DNA from: CAYHGX01 sp964356355
Lineage (GTDB): Bacteria > Patescibacteriota > Gracilibacteria > UBA1369 > LOWO2-01-FULL-3
Length of the DNA stretch: 40,204 nucleotides
Reading direction: 5' to 3'
NCBI GenBank assembly: GCA_964356355.1
Contig: CAYHGX010000014.1
Location: 1 to 40,204 of the forward strand
Shown piece by piece: positions 24,672-31,867 of this stretch. A program made the position numbers and the translations under genes. The notes below the pieces were generated by a model. The model did no database searches, had not been told where the DNA came from, and saw only the letters and a list, made by a program, of their open reading frames with translations. Positions within the stretch are counted from its first letter, which is position 1; each line of letters begins with the position of its first letter.

Positions 24672-25717
24672 TTCTTCTCCTTGAGATAGGCAGACTGCCT
24701 TTTGAAATACTTGGCCATTTGCTTGGAAGTGACGCGCTTCTTTTTCATGATCTCCTGGCGCTTTTTGCGAGCACTGGGGCGAAGTTTTAAGTAATCAAAA
24801 TAGCTCTTCCAGAGGAAGGGTTCCTTAATTGTGATGTAAAGAAGCATTCCAAGTTTACGGCCCATGATAGGGAAAAAATCTCGCCAGAAGTTGCCGGACA
24901 ATTCATTTTTAGCCTGCATCAAAAGATGATTTCTGAAGGAATAAGTTTTTTGAAATTTACTAAGTTTGTTGCGATTTTGGATGATCTCGCGGTTGAAAAA
25001 CCTTTTAAAGACGCCCGTTCCGCGTCCATGATAGGCAATGGCCTTTGGGTAATAAATGCACTTCCAGCCATAAAGTAAAAATCTCCAAGAGAGATCTACG
25101 TCCTCTTTGTACATGAAAAAGTCTTCGTCAAAATATTCATCACCAATTTTTACGTCCTCGAGGGCCTCACGGCGGTACAAGGGGCAGGCCCCCGACACAC
25201 CGAACACCTCTTTCTCCTGCTCAAATTGCCCCTCATCTATAAGCCCCTGCCCATCATCAATAATACGGCGATTTTTATAGGCAAAAAGCCCGACTGAATC
25301 AATAATATTTGTAGGCTTTTGGTTGTCAAAATCATATTGATATACTTTTCCGGTAATCGCGGCAATTTCATGAGTTTCCTCAATTCTGGCAACCACAGAA
25401 CTAAAATAGCCCGGAGTGTAGAGAATATCCGGATTGGTAATCACAACGTATTCGCCATCACTTTCCCTAATTCCTTGATTTGCAGCTTTGGCATAACCAA
25501 GATTTTCGCCATTAGCAATAATGCGCAGATTTTCCCGATTTGAAAAGCGGGAAGCCACAAACTCAAGTCCGCTTTTGTCTGGAGAGTTGTTGTCGATGAA
25601 AATCACTTCGATGTTTTCGTAGGTTTGAGCGAAAATATGTTCAAGACAGCCCTCAAGAAATTGAGGAGTGTTGTAGTGAATAATTACAATTGAAACTTTC
25701 GGAAAAGTGTCTTTCAT
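24668..25717 (-). CDS. Glycosyltransferase family 2, rhamnosyltransferase-like
   Basis: 349 residues from the ATG at 25717; an in-frame ATG at 25744 adds only nine residues (MELHHERHF) and cannot be ruled out. The GT-A core is complete: VSIVIIHYNTPQFLEGCLEH, IEVIFIDNNSPDKS, NLGYAKAANQGI, the TNPDIL motif in place of DxD, FGVSGACPLYRREAL, and DEDFFMYKEDVDLSWRF with the acceptor-side ED. These match the WbbL/RfbF rhamnosyltransferase-like group. The C-terminus is very basic (RKKRQEIMKKKRVTSK) and probably membrane-associated. It likely adds a sugar to a surface glycan. It stands alone on the minus strand between plus-strand genes. Confidence 0.88.
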   Translation of the reverse strand: MKDTFPKVSIVIIHYNTPQFLEGCLEHIFAQTYENIEVIFIDNNSPDKSGLEFVASRFSNRENLRIIANGENLGYAKAANQGIRESDGEYVVITNPDILYTPGYFSSVVARIEETHEIAAITGKVYQYDFDNQKPTNIIDSVGLFAYKNRRIIDDGQGLIDEGQFEQEKEVFGVSGACPLYRREALEDVKIGDEYFDEDFFMYKEDVDLSWRFLLYGWKCIYYPKAIAYHGRGTGVFKRFFNREIIQNRNKLSKFQKTYSFRNHLLMQAKNELSGNFWRDFFPIMGRKLGMLLYITIKEPFLWKSYFDYLKLRPSARKKRQEIMKKKRVTSKQMAKYFKRQSAYLKEKN

Positions 25718-25752
25718 AAAGTGTCTTTCATGGTGTAGTTCCATGTTAGATG

Positions 25753-25781
25753 TTGATTGGGTAGCCCTTGGTAAGTATAGT
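25753..25781 (+). promoter_or_regulatory. Promoter for metK
   Basis: TTGATT (25753-25758) and TATAGT (25776-25781) are 17 bp apart. The predicted leader is about 34 nt, too short for a SAM riboswitch, and I see none. Confidence 0.5.
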
Positions 25782-25821
25782 GGAAAAAATGTTTTTCTTG
25801 AAGCAATTAATCTAAATTCCT

Positions 25822-26955
25822 ATGTCTACTTATTTATTTACCTCTGAATCCGTTACGGAGGGCCATCCCGATAAGGTTGCGGATCAAATCTCAGATGCAA
25901 TATTGGACGATATGCTACGTCAGGATCCCAACAGTAGAGTGGCATGTGAGACTCTAGTAACTACTGGATTAGTGCTTGTAGCCGGGGAAATTCGTACAAG
26001 CGGCTATACAGATATTCAAAAAATCGCCCGCAATACGATTAAAGAAATTGGTTATGACGATGCTACTTACGGCTTCGATTGCAATGCCTGTAGTGTGATT
26101 ACGGCGATTGATGAGCAAAGTGGTGATATCGCTTTGGGTGTTGATACTGGCGGCGCGGGTGATCAAGGGATGATGTTTGGGTTTGCCTGTAATGAAACTC
26201 CGGAGCTCATGCCAATGCCTATCAGTATGGCACACAAGTTGGCGAAGGGACTAAGTGAACTACGAAAAAGTGGAACTCTGGATTACTTGAGGCCTGATGG
26301 AAAAACCCAGGTAACTGTGGAATATGATGGATACAGGCCCGTGAGGATTGATACAGTTGTGGTTTCTACTCAACATAGTCCTGAGGCAACACAGGAGCAG
26401 ATTAAAGCCGATATGATTGAGAAGTTGATTAAGCCAATTTGTGGAGCCTTTGTGGATGAGCGCACGGTTTATCATATTAATCCAACTGGACGCTTTATTA
26501 TTGGAGGGCCTCCTGGGGATTGTGGGCTGACTGGTCGCAAAATTATTGTTGATACTTATGGAGGAATGGGCCGTCACGGTGGAGGATGCTTTTCTGGTAA
26601 GGACTCTACAAAAGTGGATCGAAGTGGTGCTTATATGGGTAGATATGTGGCGAAAAATATCGTAGCCGCGGGATTGGCCGAAAGATGCGAGGTGCAGGTA
26701 GCTTATGCTATTGGTGTAAAGGAGCCGGTTTCAATTCATGTTGAAACTTTTGGTACCGGCAAAATTTCCGATGAAAAATTAGTGGAAGTGGTACGTGCAA
26801 CTTTTGATTTCACGCCTGCGGGAATTATTGAAAAACTGGGATTGCGCAGGCCTATTTTTAGGCAAACGGCTGCCTATGGCCATTTTGGACGAGATGGGGA
26901 GGCCTTTAGCTGGGAGAAAACCGACATGGTAGAAAAATTGAAAACTCAAATCTAA
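25822..26955 (+). CDS. metK: S-adenosylmethionine synthase
   Basis: 377 residues, normal length. It has TSESVTEGHPDKVADQISDA at the start (GHPDK at 14-18), GVDTGGAGDQGMMFGFACNE at about 107-125, and GGGCFSGKDSTKVDRSGAY, which holds the phosphate and metal-binding residues. It makes S-adenosylmethionine from methionine and ATP. The stop codon overlaps the next ATG by one base (TAATG), and ahcY follows that gene, so SAM synthesis and recycling of its methylation by-product are co-encoded. The leader has CTAAA 5 nt before the ATG and no SD. Confidence 0.97.
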   Translation: MSTYLFTSESVTEGHPDKVADQISDAILDDMLRQDPNSRVACETLVTTGLVLVAGEIRTSGYTDIQKIARNTIKEIGYDDATYGFDCNACSVITAIDEQSGDIALGVDTGGAGDQGMMFGFACNETPELMPMPISMAHKLAKGLSELRKSGTLDYLRPDGKTQVTVEYDGYRPVRIDTVVVSTQHSPEATQEQIKADMIEKLIKPICGAFVDERTVYHINPTGRFIIGGPPGDCGLTGRKIIVDTYGGMGRHGGGCFSGKDSTKVDRSGAYMGRYVAKNIVAAGLAERCEVQVAYAIGVKEPVSIHVETFGTGKISDEKLVEVVRATFDFTPAGIIEKLGLRRPIFRQTAAYGHFGRDGEAFSWEKTDMVEKLKTQI

Positions 26956-27338
26956 TGAAAGAGAGAGAGGCTAAAATAGTGGAGGAAGCAGAGGAGGCTG
27001 TGCTGCCTGCGCAAGCAGGTTTATCACCAAATGACAGGATTTATCTGCGCGATCTTTTGCGTCCGGGAGTAGCTTTGGACCTGGTTCGCAATCCGGTTAA
27101 ACTTGGGAGGCTTAGCACTCGAGATCTTGTACTAAGTGTTAGTGGATATAATTTAGCAAAAAATGGTGCTATTGGTTATGCTGCTGCTTCAGTTGCTGAA
27201 AATGCGGGTTCGGGCCATTCTGTGGCAATTGGTGTTTCAGCAGGGGTTATTTCTTTACTTTCCAGTGCTTCATTTTTAACAATGATTGGCTATCTTGGCG
27301 TGAGGCCGGCGTTAAAAAAACTTTTATCAAAAACTTAA
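26955..27338 (+). CDS. Small putative membrane protein between metK and ahcY
   Basis: 127 residues. A charged N-terminus (about 1-60, KEREAKIVEEAEEAVLPAQ, then NDRIYLRDLLRPGVALDL) precedes two or three Gly/Ala/Ser-rich hydrophobic segments (about 73-120, NGAIGYAAASVAENAG, VAIGVSAGVISLLSSASFLT) and a basic end RPALKKLLSKT. I do not recognise the family. Its start overlaps the metK stop by one base and ahcY begins 10 nt after its stop, so it is embedded in the SAM operon. A role linked to SAM or homocysteine handling is inference from position only. Composition is like the neighbours. Confidence 0.7.
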   Translation: MKEREAKIVEEAEEAVLPAQAGLSPNDRIYLRDLLRPGVALDLVRNPVKLGRLSTRDLVLSVSGYNLAKNGAIGYAAASVAENAGSGHSVAIGVSAGVISLLSSASFLTMIGYLGVRPALKKLLSKT

Positions 27339-27348
27339 AACTAAAAAT

Positions 27349-28614
27349 ATGACAAACTTTGAAGTGAAAGACATTAAATTAGCGGGCCAGGGAAAGTTGA
27401 ATATTGATTTGGCGGAGTCGCAGATGAAGGCGTTGATGGAGGTGCGAAAAAGGGTGGTAAAAAGCCAGGTTTTCAAGGGTTTGAGAATTGGTATTGCACT
27501 GCATATTACCAAAGAAACTGCTGTATTGGTGCGCACTCTAATTGCGGGCGGCGCGCAGGTGGCTATCACGGGATGTAATCCCCTTTCAACTCAGGACGAT
27601 GTGGCTGCGGCGTTGGCAAAAGAGGGAGTTGCGGTGTATGGACACAAGGGCGAAAGTACGAAAGATTATTATCGATTTTTGAAGAAAATAATTGAATTTA
27701 AACCACACCTTACGATTGATGATGGCTGTGATTTGATTAGTGAAATTCACCAGAATTATCCCGAGCTGATCGCCGGATTGATTGGTGGTTGCGAGGAAAC
27801 TACTACGGGCGTTATTCGGTTGAAGGCTATGGAAAAGGATAAGGCTTTGAAATATCCAATTATTGCAGTGAATGACAATCTCACCAAGCATCTAATGGAC
27901 AACTATTATGGCACGGGCCAGTCCACTCTTGATGGAGTGATGAGGGCGAGTAATTTTATGTTTGCGGGAAAAACTGTGGTGGTAGCCGGCTATGGATCAT
28001 GCGGAAAGGGCGTAGCGATGCGGGCGAAGGGCATGGGATCCAGGGTTGTGGTAACTGAGGTGGAGGCCTTTAGGGCCCTGCAAGCAGTGATGGATGGACA
28101 TGATGTAATGAAAATGGAGGATGCTGCGAAGGTAGGCGACCTTTTCGTTACCGTTACGGGTGATTTGAAGGTGATTACAGCGGCCCATGTGAAAAAGATG
28201 AAAGATGGTGCGATCATGTGTAATAGTGGTCATTTTGACGCGGAAATTGATGTGGACGGGATTGAAAAGGCTGCGAGTAAAAAGGTGAAGGTGCGACCTT
28301 ACATGGATGAATATACTTTTGGGGCGGGTGCGGGCGCGAAGAAGGTATATATTTTGGGAGAGGGCCGATTGGTAAATTTGGCTGGAGCAGAGGGACATCC
28401 TAGCGACGTGATGAGTTTGAGTTTCTGCGGGCAGGCGTTGGCGGCTGAGTATTTGGTGAAGAATAAGGGTAAACTTGAAAATCAGGTTTATTCATTACCT
28501 GGCGAAATCGATGACTATATTTCGAAGTTGCAACTAACCGCGATGGGCGTGAAGATTGACGTACTTACCCCAGAGCAAAAGAAGTACCTAAGCAGCTGGC
28601 AGATGGGGACTTAG
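27349..28614 (+). CDS. ahcY: Adenosylhomocysteinase
   Basis: 421 residues. Key segments are ALHITKETAVLVRTLIAGGA, the substrate region GCEETTTGVIRL (149-155 area), KYPIIAVNDNLTKHLMDN with the catalytic Lys/Asp, YGTGQSTLDGVMRA, and the NAD-binding GYGSCGKG at 214-221. SGHFDAEID and LVNLAGAEGHPSDVMSLSF follow. It splits S-adenosylhomocysteine into adenosine and homocysteine and relieves inhibition of methyltransferases. It ends in YLSSWQMGT rather than the DHYRY of eukaryotic and proteobacterial enzymes, which is typical of the shorter form. The 3' end overlaps the convergent toxin gene by 4 nt. Confidence 0.96.
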   Translation: MTNFEVKDIKLAGQGKLNIDLAESQMKALMEVRKRVVKSQVFKGLRIGIALHITKETAVLVRTLIAGGAQVAITGCNPLSTQDDVAAALAKEGVAVYGHKGESTKDYYRFLKKIIEFKPHLTIDDGCDLISEIHQNYPELIAGLIGGCEETTTGVIRLKAMEKDKALKYPIIAVNDNLTKHLMDNYYGTGQSTLDGVMRASNFMFAGKTVVVAGYGSCGKGVAMRAKGMGSRVVVTEVEAFRALQAVMDGHDVMKMEDAAKVGDLFVTVTGDLKVITAAHVKKMKDGAIMCNSGHFDAEIDVDGIEKAASKKVKVRPYMDEYTFGAGAGAKKVYILGEGRLVNLAGAEGHPSDVMSLSFCGQALAAEYLVKNKGKLENQVYSLPGEIDDYISKLQLTAMGVKIDVLTPEQKKYLSSWQMGT

Positions 28615-28880
28615 GCCTGGAGATCTCTATAAAAATTTTCCCTGGTTGCGATATAAATAATAATTAAGTCTGCTTTTACTTTGTAGGCGATCCTATAGTT
28701 TACATTCACAAAAGTGAAACGGTGGGATAGTATTCCATGCAATTTGCTGCCTTTTAATGCCTTGCCAATTTTAGGATTGTCCTGAACTCTTAAAACCTCT
28801 GAATATAATTTTTCTTTTAAATTCTTTTCGGCCCTTTTAATGAATTTATATGGCTGTCTTAAAAATACAATTTGCATCAA
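28611..28880 (-). CDS. RelE/ParE-superfamily toxin
   Basis: 89 residues. The pattern (MQIVFLRQPYKFIKRAEKNL, a middle DNPKIGKALKGSKLHGILSH, then YRIAYKVKADLIIIYIATRE) is that of RelE/StbE-type mRNA interferases, in which basic residues of the central strands and the C-terminal Tyr/Arg contact the ribosome-bound mRNA. It follows the antitoxin gene by 3 nt on the same strand and overlaps the ahcY end by 4 nt in convergent orientation. Length is normal. Start could be Met1 or Met2. Confidence 0.85.
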   Translation of the reverse strand: MMQIVFLRQPYKFIKRAEKNLKEKLYSEVLRVQDNPKIGKALKGSKLHGILSHRFTFVNVNYRIAYKVKADLIIIYIATRENFYRDLQA

Positions 28881-28883
28881 AAT

Positions 28884-29099
28884 CTATTTAAAAGTTTCTT
28901 CCAAGTTGTATGATTCTCCAGTTTCTTCATAGTGATTGAGTTCATTTAAAATGAATTCCTCTTCCTTTTCTTTAAGAAGATCTTTTGAATCAAAATAAAA
29001 TTTGAGTGCGGCATTTACAGTTTTACTTTTATTGTCGCTTTCGGCGAGTTTTATCCAGTTTTGCTCTGTAAAAGATATGGTTGAACGAGATACAGCCAT
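28884..29099 (-). CDS. Antitoxin of RelE-type module, ribbon-helix-helix-like
   Basis: 71 residues from the ATG at 29099: MAVSRSTISFTEQNWIKLAE begins with a beta strand and helix like ribbon-helix-helix DNA-binding antitoxins, followed by KSKTVNAALKFYF and an acidic, helical C-terminal tail (KEKEEEFILNELNHYEETGE) suited to wrapping the toxin. A longer frame from ATG 29174 exists, but the predicted promoter (-35 at 29158, -10 at 29129) lies between the two ATGs, so only the short form would be translated from it. Its promoter overlaps an inverted repeat, as expected for autorepression by the toxin-antitoxin complex. Confidence 0.78.
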   Translation of the reverse strand: MAVSRSTISFTEQNWIKLAESDNKSKTVNAALKFYFDSKDLLKEKEEEFILNELNHYEETGESYNLEETFK

Positions 29100-29128
29100 T
29101 TGTGTAAAAATTAATTGGTTACGATTAG

Positions 29129-29158
29129 ATACTATCGTAACCGGCGATAGTTGGTCAA
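29129..29158 (-). promoter_or_regulatory. Promoter with embedded operator for the RelE-type module
   Basis: On the minus strand TTGACC (29158-29153) and TAGTAT (29134-29129) are 18 bp apart. The perfect inverted repeat ACTATCG-n7-CGATAGT (29131-29151) fills the space between and overlaps the -10 box. Binding there would block RNA polymerase. Confidence 0.65.
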
Positions 29159-29195
29159 ATTTTCTTTTGGTCATTGTTTTATTCTTAATTTAGAC

Positions 29196-29369
29196 GGGCA
29201 TTTCCGGCCCGGGTGGGATTTCTGGGTCCACCCGGGCCGGAGCTTTTGTGATGCTGTAATGAGGCTTAAATTTATAATTTCATTAATTTGGGGGCCTCTA
29301 AAACATCACAACCTTCCTATGGGGCGAGTTCTTTATAGCACCCGAAGATTAAATAATTGTTAAAAAAAC
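29196..29369. repeat. 174-bp direct repeat, copy 1
   Basis: By eye identical over 174 bp to 30449-30622, same orientation. It contains a 13-bp perfect inverted repeat CCGGCCCGGGTGG / CCACCCGGGCCGG (29204-29216 and 29228-29240, 11-base loop). Further in there is a nested pair, TTGTGATG ... CATCACAA outside GAGGC ... GCCTC. It lies between the RelE-type operon and the stop codon of the RhuM gene, 11 nt past that stop. No open frame of note is inside. Confidence 0.95.
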
Positions 29370-29380
29370 TTAAAAAATTC

Positions 29381-30421
29381 TTAAAGTTTTTTTTCCTTTG
29401 CAACTTCGAGTACGTGTGAAGCTGTGGCATCAAAATCATTATCAACATTTTCTGCTTCTTTTTTTTTGTATTCATCAAAATTCTTTTCAGCTATTTCTAC
29501 TGCTAACTCATGAGAAATCTTGCCGGCATCTTGTAAGATATTTTTATTATTGATCTGTAAAAATCCGTGGAGCTTATCTATCCAGTCTTTCATATACATT
29601 GGTATCCTCTGCATGGCCTGTCCCTCTGCAAATACGAGATACTGCTCGACGAGATTATTTAAAACGAGAAGCTCTTGCTCGTTCAGGTAATTTTTGGCGA
29701 TCATTATCTCCTCTTTTGTTGGCTTACTGCCTCTGAAATTCGTAAGGCCGATGTTTGGCTTTTTACTATCTACTCTACTGGCAATTATCTCTGCCGCAGT
29801 ACTTCCTGTAATGGCATAGTGAACTTTGTTTTGTACTGTTTTGAAAAAGAGAACACTTTGCTCATCTGTTGGATCATAATCGACGCTAGTGGCATAGATA
29901 TCGGTAATTTTCCTGTAAAATCTTTTTTCTGAAGTACGTATTTCTGAAATACGCCGAGTCAATTCTTCGAAGTAATCAAATGGTAAATCAGGATTTTTCA
30001 GCCGTTCATCATCCATCACAAAACCTTTGACTATGTATTCGCGTAGTCTCAAAGTGGCCCACTGGCGAAAAGCTGTTGCTATAGAGCTTTTGACGCGATA
30101 GCCGACAGAAATGATCATGTCGAGATTGTAAAATTCTATTGCTCTTTTTACTTCACGATTGCCCTCTTTTTGAACTGTAAGGAATTTCTTTACAGTTGAA
30201 TCTTCCAATAGCTCTTTCTCTTCTGTGATGTTTTTTATGTGCTGGCCTATGTTCTGCTTGGTCGTTTGGAAAAGCTCTGCTAAGGCGTTTTGAGTAAGCC
30301 AAACTGTTTCATTTTCAAAACGCACGTCGATCTTGGTTTCGCCAGTTTCGGCCTTATAAATAACAATCTGTGATTTGGGCTGTGGGTCTTTCATAGGCGG
30401 ATAATGGCTGAATTTTAGCAC
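29381..30421 (-). CDS. RhuM-family protein
   Basis: 346 residues (or 337 from the ATG at 30394). It has the full RhuM pattern: an N-terminal DVRFENETVWLTQNALAELF with TTKQNIGQHIKNI, a winged-helix-like DNA-binding region; AIEFYNLDMIISVGYRVKS; FRQWATLRLREYIVKGFVMD; and a C-terminal helical domain with DWIDKLHGFLQ and ILQDAGKISHELA. RhuM was first noted in a Salmonella pathogenicity island and relatives often sit within restriction-modification loci or mobile DNA; the biochemical activity is not established. Here no restriction genes are seen. The gene is bracketed by 174-bp direct repeats 11 nt past its stop and 27 nt before its start, and a toxin-antitoxin operon lies beyond copy 1. Confidence 0.88.
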   Translation of the reverse strand: MLKFSHYPPMKDPQPKSQIVIYKAETGETKIDVRFENETVWLTQNALAELFQTTKQNIGQHIKNITEEKELLEDSTVKKFLTVQKEGNREVKRAIEFYNLDMIISVGYRVKSSIATAFRQWATLRLREYIVKGFVMDDERLKNPDLPFDYFEELTRRISEIRTSEKRFYRKITDIYATSVDYDPTDEQSVLFFKTVQNKVHYAITGSTAAEIIASRVDSKKPNIGLTNFRGSKPTKEEIMIAKNYLNEQELLVLNNLVEQYLVFAEGQAMQRIPMYMKDWIDKLHGFLQINNKNILQDAGKISHELAVEIAEKNFDEYKKKEAENVDNDFDATASHVLEVAKEKKL

Positions 30422-30448
30422 ATATATATATTAGATAAAAAATTACCA

Positions 30449-30622
30449 GGGCATTTCCGGCCCGGGTGGGATTTCTGGGTCCACCCGGGCCGGAGCTTTT
30501 GTGATGCTGTAATGAGGCTTAAATTTATAATTTCATTAATTTGGGGGCCTCTAAAACATCACAACCTTCCTATGGGGCGAGTTCTTTATAGCACCCGAAG
30601 ATTAAATAATTGTTAAAAAAAC
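30449..30622. repeat. 174-bp direct repeat, copy 2
   Basis: Second copy of 29196-29369, offset 1253 bp, same orientation, no mismatch seen. Its hairpin arms lie at 30457-30469 and 30481-30493. It occupies most of the 287-base interval between the RhuM and lipoprotein start codons. The flanks differ (C versus A before; TT versus AT after), which sets the repeat limits. Confidence 0.95.
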
Positions 30623-30652
30623 ATTAAAAAGAATACCGGTGGAACTCTGGAC

Positions 30653-30680
30653 TTTACAAAAGCTCACATAGTTATATAAT
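30653..30680 (+). promoter_or_regulatory. Promoter for the repeat-rich lipoprotein gene
   Basis: TTTACA (30653-30658) and a perfect TATAAT (30675-30680) are 16 bp apart. Transcription would start near 30687, which places an upstream in-frame ATG (30679) before the transcript and supports the start at 30709. Confidence 0.6.
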
Positions 30681-30708
30681 GACATTCCATTGCTATAACA
30701 ACTTTTTT

Positions 30709-31842
30709 ATGGGGATCGGAAGAAATATATTGGCAGCATCGGCTTTATTAGCCGCACAGGGATGCCTTACTGAGTTCCCGACACGTGAAGGAAGTCCCGA
30801 CTCCGGGGCGCTTGCAGATCTAAATACAAAGAGTGATGCCGTTCCGGATGCGCTACTCCCTCCCGGGTGTGAGATTGTGAATACAACAAGAGATTGTGTT
30901 GGTCAGGCGGTGGATGCAGGTAGTGGCCGGGATGGCGGTGTGCCTGCGGATGCGGCCGTTGCTCAACGTCCGGATGCAGGTAGTGGCCGGGATGGCGGTG
31001 TGCCTGCGGATGCGGCCGTTGCTCAACGTCCGGATGCGAATGCTGGTTCAACAGATGGCGGGGTAATGATTCTGCTTGATGGTAATGTCGCGCCGATACC
31101 AGACGGGGCGGTGCCGCCGGACTGTGTCGGAGAAATGATGATTGTATGCCGAGATGGTGGCGTGGATGCGAATGGATTGTTGCCTGATGCTAACGTGCCG
31201 GAGGTAGGCGTACCGGACGTGGCAGTGGCTACGCCGGATGTGGCGGTAGCTCTACCGGATGTAGGTGTGCCGGATGCTGCCGTGGCTCTACCGGACATAG
31301 GTGTGCCAGATATGGAGCCCGTGCCGGCCACGGAGTATTGTGAAAACCTACCGGATGGGGATAATCCAAATTGCGATGAAGGTATCTGCAAAGACCTAAG
31401 AGACAATGATATGAATGAGGGACGCGATTCCGCTGATCCGGATTGCGAAACCTTGGTAGTAGCTTCTGCAAATATCACGTTCCCCGGCCAAGGGCGTTTT
31501 GCCGTAGCGTACAGCGAGCTTCCAGCAATGCCTCCAGCAGATCGTGGAGTAGGAGCAAACACCAATATAGCTGTAGAAGCCTTGGGAAGCCAGAGGCGTG
31601 CTTTTGTTTGGGCGCAAACCAGTGACATGAATATTGAACCAACAGGCGGAATAGTAAAAGTGTGGGACAGTGTACAAATGGGCCATCCAAATTGGGTACC
31701 AGCTGGCACTGAGCCTACTGCTATATTGAAGCCTGGCGATGCTAATTTAAATCTTGCAGGAGCTGTAAGATGGGTAAATATTGAAATTGTGAGTGCAGGC
31801 GAACTAACTCCTGATGAATTGAGAGATTTAGGAATTGAATAG
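30709..31842 (+). CDS. Repeat-rich putative lipoprotein with Asp-rich DxDxD-like motifs
   Basis: 377 residues from the ATG at 30709. The N-terminus MGIGRNILAASALLAAQGCL gives a lipobox (AAQGC). Residues about 60-205 are low in complexity: two perfect copies of a 20-residue unit around AGSGRDGGVPADAAVAQRPD, then degenerate PDVAVALPDVGVPD units. Next comes a Cys/Asp-rich segment (YCENLPDGDNPNCDEGICKD, RDNDMNEGRDSADPDC) that resembles the calcium-binding-like CxDGxDNDxDGxxDxxDPDC motif of Myxococcota surface lipoproteins. The last about 120 residues look globular (NITFPGQGRFAVAYSELPAM ... VRWVNIEIVSAGELTPDELR). I do not recognise the family as a whole. Surface exposure is inferred. GC content of the repeat part is well above its surroundings, which may point to transfer. 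Confidence 0.75.
   Translation: MGIGRNILAASALLAAQGCLTEFPTREGSPDSGALADLNTKSDAVPDALLPPGCEIVNTTRDCVGQAVDAGSGRDGGVPADAAVAQRPDAGSGRDGGVPADAAVAQRPDANAGSTDGGVMILLDGNVAPIPDGAVPPDCVGEMMIVCRDGGVDANGLLPDANVPEVGVPDVAVATPDVAVALPDVGVPDAAVALPDIGVPDMEPVPATEYCENLPDGDNPNCDEGICKDLRDNDMNEGRDSADPDCETLVVASANITFPGQGRFAVAYSELPAMPPADRGVGANTNIAVEALGSQRRAFVWAQTSDMNIEPTGGIVKVWDSVQMGHPNWVPAGTEPTAILKPGDANLNLAGAVRWVNIEIVSAGELTPDELRDLGIE
30912..31031 (+). repeat. Perfect 60-bp tandem repeat, two copies
   Basis: Units 30912-30971 and 30972-31031 are identical, followed by six bases of a third unit. The period is a multiple of three, so each unit adds 20 residues in frame to the lipoprotein. Confidence 0.95.
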
Positions 31843-31867
31843 GTTCGCGAATGTATAGTCCATTCTA

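Noticed and set aside
25745..25821. SAM riboswitch before metK
   Set aside because: The leader after the predicted promoter is only about 34 nt and shows no riboswitch core.
29196..30622. Integron-like attC interpretation of the 174-bp repeats
   Set aside because: The gene-plus-repeat layout is suggestive, but I could not find paired RYYYAAC/GTTRRRY core sites and no integrase is in the window.
30912..31031. CRISPR array
   Set aside because: The 60-bp units are directly adjacent with no spacers and are in frame within a coding sequence.
30767..31709. Minus-strand frames of up to 228 codons opposite the repeat-rich lipoprotein gene
   Set aside because: The plus strand has a strong promoter, signal peptide and lipobox; the opposite frames follow from its repetitive GC-rich composition.
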